From Anaerolineales bacterium (GTDB lineage Bacteria; Chloroflexota; Anaerolineae; Anaerolineales; Villigracilaceae), in the NCBI GenBank assembly GCA_020847355.1, contig JADLCG010000132.1, forward strand, positions 1 to 17,300: a DNA stretch of 17,300 bases, in the 5' to 3' direction. A program made the position numbers and the translations under genes. Positions 1 to 6,000 of the stretch are shown here, piece by piece. Positions within the stretch are counted from its first letter, which is position 1. The number at the start of each line of letters is the position of its first letter. The notes below the pieces were generated by a model. That model was not told the origin of the DNA. It saw nothing but the letters and a program-made list of their open reading frames with translations, and ran no database searches.

Positions 1-64
1 CCGGGTGTTCTTCCACCTTCTCGTAAATTTTCTCCAACTTTGCTTGTTCAACTTTTCTAGCCAT
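1..64 (-). CDS. Start of a small basic/helical protein, cut by window edge
   Basis: Only the first 21 codons are visible. They begin MARKVEQAKLEKIYEK and continue to a His-Pro pair at the edge. The ATG at 64-62 is preceded by GGAGG six bases upstream, a textbook Shine-Dalgarno site, which is the main reason to believe this is a real start. The visible part is a charged amphipathic helix ending in a Pro. That would suit the first helix of a small winged-helix DNA-binding protein, but this is inference from 21 residues. A palindrome about 45 bp upstream (109-127) could be its operator, perhaps for autoregulation. If the tRNA fragment at 513-543 is an attachment site, this gene belongs to the integrated element. 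Confidence 0.65.
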   Translation of the reverse strand, partial: MARKVEQAKLEKIYEKVEEHP

Positions 65-108
65 GTCCTGCCTCCGTAGTGTGAATTTCGTCCACTTTAC
101 GGCAGGCA

Positions 109-127
109 TGTTGCAGGTACTGCAACA
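109..127. promoter_or_regulatory. Palindromic candidate operator
   Basis: Perfect inverted repeat: TGTTGCAG and CTGCAACA separated by GTA, giving 8-bp arms. It lies about 45 bp upstream of the minus-strand start at 64, where a repressor of that gene could bind over the promoter. No convincing -35/-10 pair is visible, so the operator role rests on symmetry and position. Confidence 0.45.
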
Positions 128-512
128 CAATGCTATGTATTTATGTTCTGACTGTTTTCTCCTGGCTAGGGATTTTCCCAAAAAACTCCGGCAATTTCCT
201 GAATATCGGTTGTCGCTGTTGGACATTTCTTCGTGACGTTCGTGCTGATTTTGGTGAAGGCCTGGAGGACTGCTGGTTAGTAAGGGAATTAACGACCTGT
301 TCCAGTAATTGGAAAGGCCATTGTACGTATTAGATATATTTAACTAAAAGTCCTATATCTCTTAATCATTTGGTTTTAATGCTTAAGAACCAGTGGGAAT
401 TTCATCGCTGGCCCTGCTTGGCGAAGGCTACCCCTTCATGATATGCGTCTGATCTCGCCGAGAATTGGTTATATAATGCTTGCCGCAAGTGGGTTGGGAT
501 TTGACTTCCCCG
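128..512. other. Intergenic stretch without a convincing gene; probable end of an integrated element
   Basis: No reading frame here has a good ribosome site or recognisable product. A 67-codon plus-strand frame at 130-333 is rich in Cys and Trp and looks like noise. The stretch contains AT-rich inverted repeats (332-338 with 354-360, arms AGATATA/TATATCT; 300-304 with 310-314, TTCCA/TGGAA). It also has a consensus -10 hexamer TATAAT at 472-477 without a matching -35 box. A plus-strand frame from 380 to 544 contains LPLHDMR, similar to the HxxR box of tyrosine recombinases, and runs into the tRNA fragment. It has no start codon context and may be a decayed integrase tail or chance. Confidence 0.4.
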
Positions 513-543
513 GTCACAGGTTCAAGTCCTGTCCCCGCTACTA
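513..543 (+). other. 3' end of a tRNA gene without its 5' half; candidate attachment site (att)
   Basis: Positions 516-532 form a perfect tRNA T-arm: stem ACAGG, loop TTCAAGT, stem CCTGT. The 3' acceptor strand CCCCGCT follows at 533-539, then A540 as discriminator and CTA in place of an encoded CCA. A complete tRNA would need AGCGGGG (or close) about 70 bases upstream. It is absent from the whole left flank, and no D-arm is seen. A genuine rho-independent terminator follows directly, as expected behind a native tRNA gene. Known integrases of many islands and phages recombine into tRNA 3' ends and leave exactly such a displaced fragment at the far junction. The crossover probably lies between 500 and 515, where tRNA resemblance fades. 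The tRNA isotype cannot be told from this part. Confidence 0.6.
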
Positions 544-548
544 ATCGT

Positions 549-580
549 AAAAAGACCATAACTTTTGTTATGGTCTTTTT
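549..580 (+). terminator. Rho-independent terminator behind the tRNA fragment
   Basis: Stem AAAAAGACCATAAC (549-562), loop TTTT (563-566), complementary arm 567-580 ending in a run of five T, continued by ATTTT. The 14-bp stem is perfect. It must originally have ended the tRNA transcript. It now sits only 16 bases before the pbpC start codon. Confidence 0.85.
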
Positions 581-596
581 ATTTTACAATTAGAAA

Positions 597-3047
597 ATGT
601 TCCGGAAAACAAAGCCTGTCTTTCGAATAATTTTGCTTGCGCTTTTAGCGAGCGCGCTTTTAGGCGGTTATCTTTTTTATGATTTGCCGTCCATTGATTT
701 AATTTCAAAGAACCTGAATCATCCCAGCGTAAAAATAACGGATCGCAATGGGAAATTGCTTTATGAAATTATTTCTGCAGAGGGCGGGCGTAACGCAGTT
801 TTAGATTTTGCCAACATCCCGCAATGTATGAAAGACGCGACAATTGCCGTGGAAGATAAAAACTTTTATCAAAACCCGGGGATAGACGTTTCAGGAATTG
901 TTCGCGCGTTTTGGATTAATCTCAAAGGCGGCGAAACGCTGGCAGGCGGAAGCACCATCACTCAGCAAGTTGCGCGCATTTTGTTATTAAGCGCCGACGA
1001 AAGAGCGGAGCGCTCTCTACGCAGAAAATTGCGCGAGAGCGTTTTGGCTTGGCAGATCACGCAAAAATATTCCAAAGATGAAATTCTGGCTTTGTATTTG
1101 AATCAGGTTTATTACGGCGGCGTGGCTTATGGCATCGAAGCCGCCGCACAAACCTACTTTGGAAAACCTGCGAACGAATTGATTCTTCCGGAGTGCGCTT
1201 TGCTTGCAGGCTTGCCTCAAACGCCGGGCATCTATAACCCTTTTACCAACCCTGAACTTGCTCTTGCCCGCCAAAAAACAGTTTTAGGGTTGATGGAAAA
1301 AAATGGATATATCACGCAAACGCAACGCAGTGCGGCAGAAAATACGCCGTTGAGCTATAACGCTGAACCGTATCCGATTGAGGCGCCTCACTTTATTTGG
1401 TTGATCAAAGATCAATTAGATGAGTTGGCGTTCAATCAGCTTGTGGCTTCAAATCAAAGCCTTGTCGTTCGCACGACGCTCGATCTCGATTTGCAACAAC
1501 TTGCCGAAGAAATTGTTAAACGGCGGCTCGCTAGTTTTGTGCCGCTCGAAAGCCAGATCAGCCACAACGTTAAGAATGCGGCGCTGATTATTTTGAATCC
1601 GCAGACCGGCGAAATCCTATCAATGCTTGGGAGCGCGGACTATTTCGATTCAAATATTCAAGGCGCGTTGAATATGACAATTTCTAAGCGGCAAACCGGC
1701 TCTGCTTTTAAGCCGATCATTTACGCCGCCGCGCTAAACCCGAGCCTGCCTCAGCCTTTGACGGCTGGTTCTACGCTTTTAGATGTTGCCACTACTTTTG
1801 AAACCAATGATACGCTTCCTTATGCGCCGGTAAATTATGATCTTAAGGAACATGGTTATGTTTCGGTGCGTGAGGCGTTGGCTTCTTCGCTTAATATCCC
1901 AGCGACCTTAACTTTGGAGCATGTTGGCATACCGCAGGTTGTGGAGCTTGCTCACCAGTTGGGCATTGAATCGCTTTCAGCGCCGCAGGATTATGATCTT
2001 TCATTAGCGCTGGGCGGCGGACAAATGACGTTGTTGGAACTTTCTAGCGCTTATGCCGCGTTTGCGAATCACGGTAAGTTTATAGCTAATTCCGTCATTT
2101 TAGATATTCGTAATGCAGACGGCGAATTGCTGTATGAACCAAAGAAAGCGCCGGCCGTGCAAGTAATTGATCCGCAGGTGGCGTGGTTGATTAGCGACAT
2201 CTTAAGCGACGACCAATCGCGTCAAACTGGTTTTGGGCTAAACAGCATCTTGAAACTTGATCGTGTTGCGGCGGTGAAGACCGGCACCACTACGAATTTT
2301 CATGATAACTGGACGATTGGGTATACTCCAGATTTAGTGGTTGGCGTTTGGGTGGGGAATAGCAATTACGAAGCCATGCATAACGTCACGGGCTTGACTG
2401 GCGCCGCGCCGATTTGGCATGAAGTAATGCGCTCTGTGTTAGCAGGCAAGCCGGATAAACCTTTTATTCAGCCAGATGGTTTGGTACAAGTTGAAATCTG
2501 CGCCCTTTCGGGTATGTTGCCGACCGCTGAATGTCCTTATACAAAAAAAGAATGGTACATCTATGGGACACAGCCGAAAATACCGGATACTTTTTATAAA
2601 CAAATTTTGATTGACGCTTGGACAAACACGCTCGCAAATAATTTCACCCCGCCCGAACGAGTTCAGGCGCTTACCGTGTTGGATGTTCCGCCTGAAGCGC
2701 AAGCCTGGGCGCGCTCGCAGGGTTTGCCTTTGTTAATAGATTATTCGGAAAATCAGGCGAGCGATCTAGGGCAGTTACGATTAACTTCGCCGGTGAATAA
2801 TACAACCTATCGGCTTGACCTAACGTTTGATTTGTCCGCTCAGCAGATCTTAGTAGAAGCGCTTGGGAATGGATTTGCTCAAGTCACTTTATATGTAGAT
2901 GGAAATTCATTAGGCTCTTTTTCTGAAGCGCCTTATCAAGTTTGGTGGCGACTTTCAGAAGGAAAACATCAATTTTGGGTCGAGGGCGTAAATCTTGACG
3001 GCGAGCTTGTAAAAAGCGAGACGGCTACAATTGAAGTTGTTAAATAA
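597..3047 (+). CDS. pbpC: Penicillin-binding protein 1C: bifunctional glycosyltransferase/transpeptidase
   Basis: Polymerises lipid II into glycan strands and cross-links peptides on the outer face of the membrane. Residues 9-28 form the membrane anchor. The GT51 domain shows the catalytic Glu in EDKNFYQNPG (E86), GGSTITQQVA (117-126), RKLRE (143-147) and ALYLNQVYYG. In motif 1 the usual His is Asn93. The transpeptidase domain has S369-A-F-K372 (active serine), S431-L-N433 and K561-T-G. Residues 727-816 match the C-terminal domain typical of PbpC (BiPBP_C type), which supports pbpC over other class A proteins; 816 residues is a usual length. The ATG at 597 is the only sensible start: a stop lies in frame at 591-593 and the hydrophobic anchor begins right after. 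There is no Shine-Dalgarno site. It converges with the macroglobulin gene, its usual functional partner. Confidence 0.95.
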   Translation: MFRKTKPVFRIILLALLASALLGGYLFYDLPSIDLISKNLNHPSVKITDRNGKLLYEIISAEGGRNAVLDFANIPQCMKDATIAVEDKNFYQNPGIDVSGIVRAFWINLKGGETLAGGSTITQQVARILLLSADERAERSLRRKLRESVLAWQITQKYSKDEILALYLNQVYYGGVAYGIEAAAQTYFGKPANELILPECALLAGLPQTPGIYNPFTNPELALARQKTVLGLMEKNGYITQTQRSAAENTPLSYNAEPYPIEAPHFIWLIKDQLDELAFNQLVASNQSLVVRTTLDLDLQQLAEEIVKRRLASFVPLESQISHNVKNAALIILNPQTGEILSMLGSADYFDSNIQGALNMTISKRQTGSAFKPIIYAAALNPSLPQPLTAGSTLLDVATTFETNDTLPYAPVNYDLKEHGYVSVREALASSLNIPATLTLEHVGIPQVVELAHQLGIESLSAPQDYDLSLALGGGQMTLLELSSAYAAFANHGKFIANSVILDIRNADGELLYEPKKAPAVQVIDPQVAWLISDILSDDQSRQTGFGLNSILKLDRVAAVKTGTTTNFHDNWTIGYTPDLVVGVWVGNSNYEAMHNVTGLTGAAPIWHEVMRSVLAGKPDKPFIQPDGLVQVEICALSGMLPTAECPYTKKEWYIYGTQPKIPDTFYKQILIDAWTNTLANNFTPPERVQALTVLDVPPEAQAWARSQGLPLLIDYSENQASDLGQLRLTSPVNNTTYRLDLTFDLSAQQILVEALGNGFAQVTLYVDGNSLGSFSEAPYQVWWRLSEGKHQFWVEGVNLDGELVKSETATIEVVK

Positions 3048-3048
3048 G

Positions 3049-3081
3049 AAACGAACTGTCTTCTGGAAAGACAGTTCGTTT
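3049..3081. terminator. Bidirectional terminator between pbpC and the macroglobulin gene
   Basis: Perfect 14-bp stem: AAACGAACTGTCTT (3049-3062) pairs with 3068-3081, leaving a five-base loop. On the plus strand it is followed by TTATTATTT; on the minus strand by TTTC and TTATTT. It starts two bases after the pbpC stop and ends just short of the opposite gene's stop at 3085, so it serves both converging transcripts. Confidence 0.9.
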
Positions 3082-3084
3082 TTA

Positions 3085-6000
3085 TTATTTGACGATGAAA
3101 ATGCTCCCGGCGCCTCTTCCGCCGACATCGGGGAAATAAAATTCGGATGCGGTGGGCGGAATCACGTTAAAAGTCCCGACTGTGCTGGCGCGCGCAAGAT
3201 AAGTGTAGACGTAAGTTCCTGCGGGCAGATAATCTGTTGAAAGAACCACTTTCTCGTCGCGCAATTCAATGTGACTAAAATACCACCAGCCCCAGCCGCG
3301 CTCACGATAGTCTGTGACGGTGTAAGTAAGCGGAATTTGAACATCCGTCGCTAAATTGGAATCAACCGCTTCCAGCCCAGCCGGGAGCGGATCGTTGATC
3401 ACGACATAGCTAACTGAGGCTGGCACAACGACTGTCAAACGCACTTTTACCAATTCGCCTTGCTCAATTTCAGTAATCGGCGTTTCGGAGTCGTTTAGCG
3501 TAAAGTATTCACGCGAAAGCGTTATGCCTTGATCTAAGGCTTGGACTTCCTCCACAGGCAGGCTGGTCGTGAGATATGCGGAATAATATAAATTTCCATC
3601 TCCGCGACCGCGCGTAAAGACCAGACTGTTTGCCTGTTCTTTGAGCAAATCCTTTAATCCGATTTCAAGGTTGACGTTTTCTGTCAGGTTTTCTTGATTC
3701 GCTTGCCCTTCTTTGATCAACGTATTGTTTAACCCAAGCGCATATTTGTAATTTGTCTGATATTCGCGCGATGCAGTCATCCAATTTGTGAGCGCAATCA
3801 GCGACCAAGTTGTTTCTTGCGTAGAATACCAATGCGTCCCTTGACGTTGCGCCATTAACCAGCGCACCGCATTGGCCGTAATTGGATTCTTTGGATTGAT
3901 TTGTACAAATGTATTTAATATGATGGCTGTTGAGCGTGTGTCAGTGTTCCAGTTCTGCCAATCTTTTGCCGCTTCTTCCCAATGTGCGCCAGAGGCGGAT
4001 AATATCGCGGCAGTCTCTAGATCAGACATCAACGCGGAGATTCTGGAATCCTCTGCGTCTAATAGATGCAACGCTTGCGCTAAATATGCCTTTCCGTATA
4101 AATCTAACCTATCGCGATATTCAAAAATCATATTTGTCGCGCCTGAATCTAATGCGTCCGCGCGAGCGAGCGCATACAATATAAAGGCTTGACGATTGAA
4201 TTTCCAAGAAGCTTCGTTGCGTTGAAGTGTGGGATGGTTGCTTTTGAGGTAAGTTATGCCTCTTTGCAAAACTTCCGCTGAAATTTCATAGCCCGATTCC
4301 TGCGTTTCAATCAGTCCATAAATTACATAAGCGCTGGTATATGGATCGCTTTCTGCGTCGTCCCACCAATTCCAGCCGCCGTCGCTTCCTTGCTTGGCGT
4401 AAATTCTTTGTAGCGCCGCGCTAACTTGCGTGTCAAGATAGGCGTTGATGGGTAAATTTATTTCGGCGGCTTTTAACGCTCGTTTTGTAATTACGTTCGG
4501 CAGGATGCGCGAGATAGTCTGCTCCATACAAAGATATTCATAATCCGCAAGGTAAGACAAACTGGATTGCATAGATGCCGCGAGCGAAGGCGATAACTCA
4601 ATTTTTAGGTTCGCGTCCGTAAAATTGTAGCTTGTTGGCAGTTGAATTGATTCAGTGATTGAATTTGCGGAAGTTAACATCCCAGAAGTCCCAACGCTTT
4701 CCTGAACGACAAACTTCAACACGGGAATTCCCTGATTGGGCAAAGTCCCTAATGGGGGTTTGCTCGCGTCTGAAAAAGCGCCGCTCTGCGCTGTTGCGGT
4801 TAAATCCACCCGCGTTGCATCTGGATTGACCGTTACATCCCAAGCGACAAAACTTTGTCCTTTGGCTTGAACTAGGATATTTTGTTGATTTTCAGAGTTG
4901 ATTTGAATTCCTTTGGCGTTCAAACTTGCGCTAACCTGCATGTCTGTATCGGTAGTATTGTGAATCACGGCGCCGATTCTCGCTTCATCCCCAACGACAA
5001 AGAAGCGCGGCGTTTGCAGTTGAATAAATAGCGGCTTGGCGCTGATCAATTCATGGGTCGCTTCGCCAACGCGGCTATCCAGCGTCGCCGCTTTTACTTC
5101 CGTGTGCCAAGTGGTTAAGTTCTCTGGTAATTTTACGGTCACTTGGGCGTAGCCATTTTTATCCGTTAGCACATGCGCCAAAAAGACCGCCGTATCTTTG
5201 AAATCTTCGCGCACCGTGATAATGCCGGGTTCGCCACTGCCGCCGCCGCCCATGCGCGCGCCATCTGGTATCGTCTTAACATAATTAGCGTTGAAAGCGT
5301 CTGCATTAGAGACTAGCCCCAGCGCAGTCTGCACGCTTAAACTTGTTTCAGGATAAAAGCTAGAGATCATCGCCGGGGAATTTGCCGGCGCTAATGCCAA
5401 TGCGGCTTTATCGGTAACTGCCACTGAAACGTCAGCCGAAACGGGGTTTCCGTAAATATCCTTGGTTTCAATCGTATAAGTTACTTCGTCGCCGGGTCCG
5501 GCAAATTCTTTATCCGCGCTAATTGAAACGTCCAAAGTTTTTTCTTTGGTATCAATGTTGATTTTCGTCATCCCAATCTTAAAATCTGGACTGCCTCCGC
5601 CAGTTTCTGCTCCGCTAATTACGGTTACAGATACATAAGCGGTCGGCGCCATTTCGTCAGTGATTGGCAATTTGTAAATCGTACTGCTTCCTTCTAATTG
5701 AATAACTTCTTGCTTGTAAATGTGTCCGCGTTCATAAGTCACCAATGCGTACACTTTTCCTTCAAAAGGTTGCGCAATGAGCAACTCAGCCACGTCCCCG
5801 GCGGAATAACTGTCTTTATCTGCAATCAATTTGAAACTTCGATCGTTGGTTCTCCGCCATGAAACATACGAATTGCCAGCCGCCCAAATGTAAGTTGAAG
5901 ATTGGTGAATGTTTCCTTTTGGATCTTTGACCGTGACCAAGGCTTTATAGATTCCGCCTTTGGACGGCGTAAAAGCGACTTCGGCGACTCCATCTACGCT

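Noticed and set aside
130..333. 67-codon plus-strand reading frame
   Set aside because: It has no ribosome site, a composition rich in Cys and Trp, and no recognisable pattern. The opposite strand is also open here, so openness means little.
501..506. TTGACT as a -35 promoter box for pbpC
   Set aside because: No -10-like hexamer lies 16-18 bases downstream, and the terminator at 549-580 would stop such a transcript.
190..543. A complete tmRNA (ssrA) ending at the T-arm
   Set aside because: The length would fit, and LAA-like codons occur near 479-487. But no 5' strand pairing with CCCCGCT, no TTCGAC-type D-loop and no tag frame ending in a stop were found.
466..543. A complete tRNA
   Set aside because: The bases where the 5' acceptor strand and D-arm should lie do not pair or match. 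An anticodon-like loop (500-506) has only a four-pair stem and a pyrimidine at the base after the anticodon.
3872..4192. Reading frames antisense to the macroglobulin gene
   Set aside because: They lie fully inside a well-supported gene on the other strand and encode nothing recognisable. They are by-products of its codon use.
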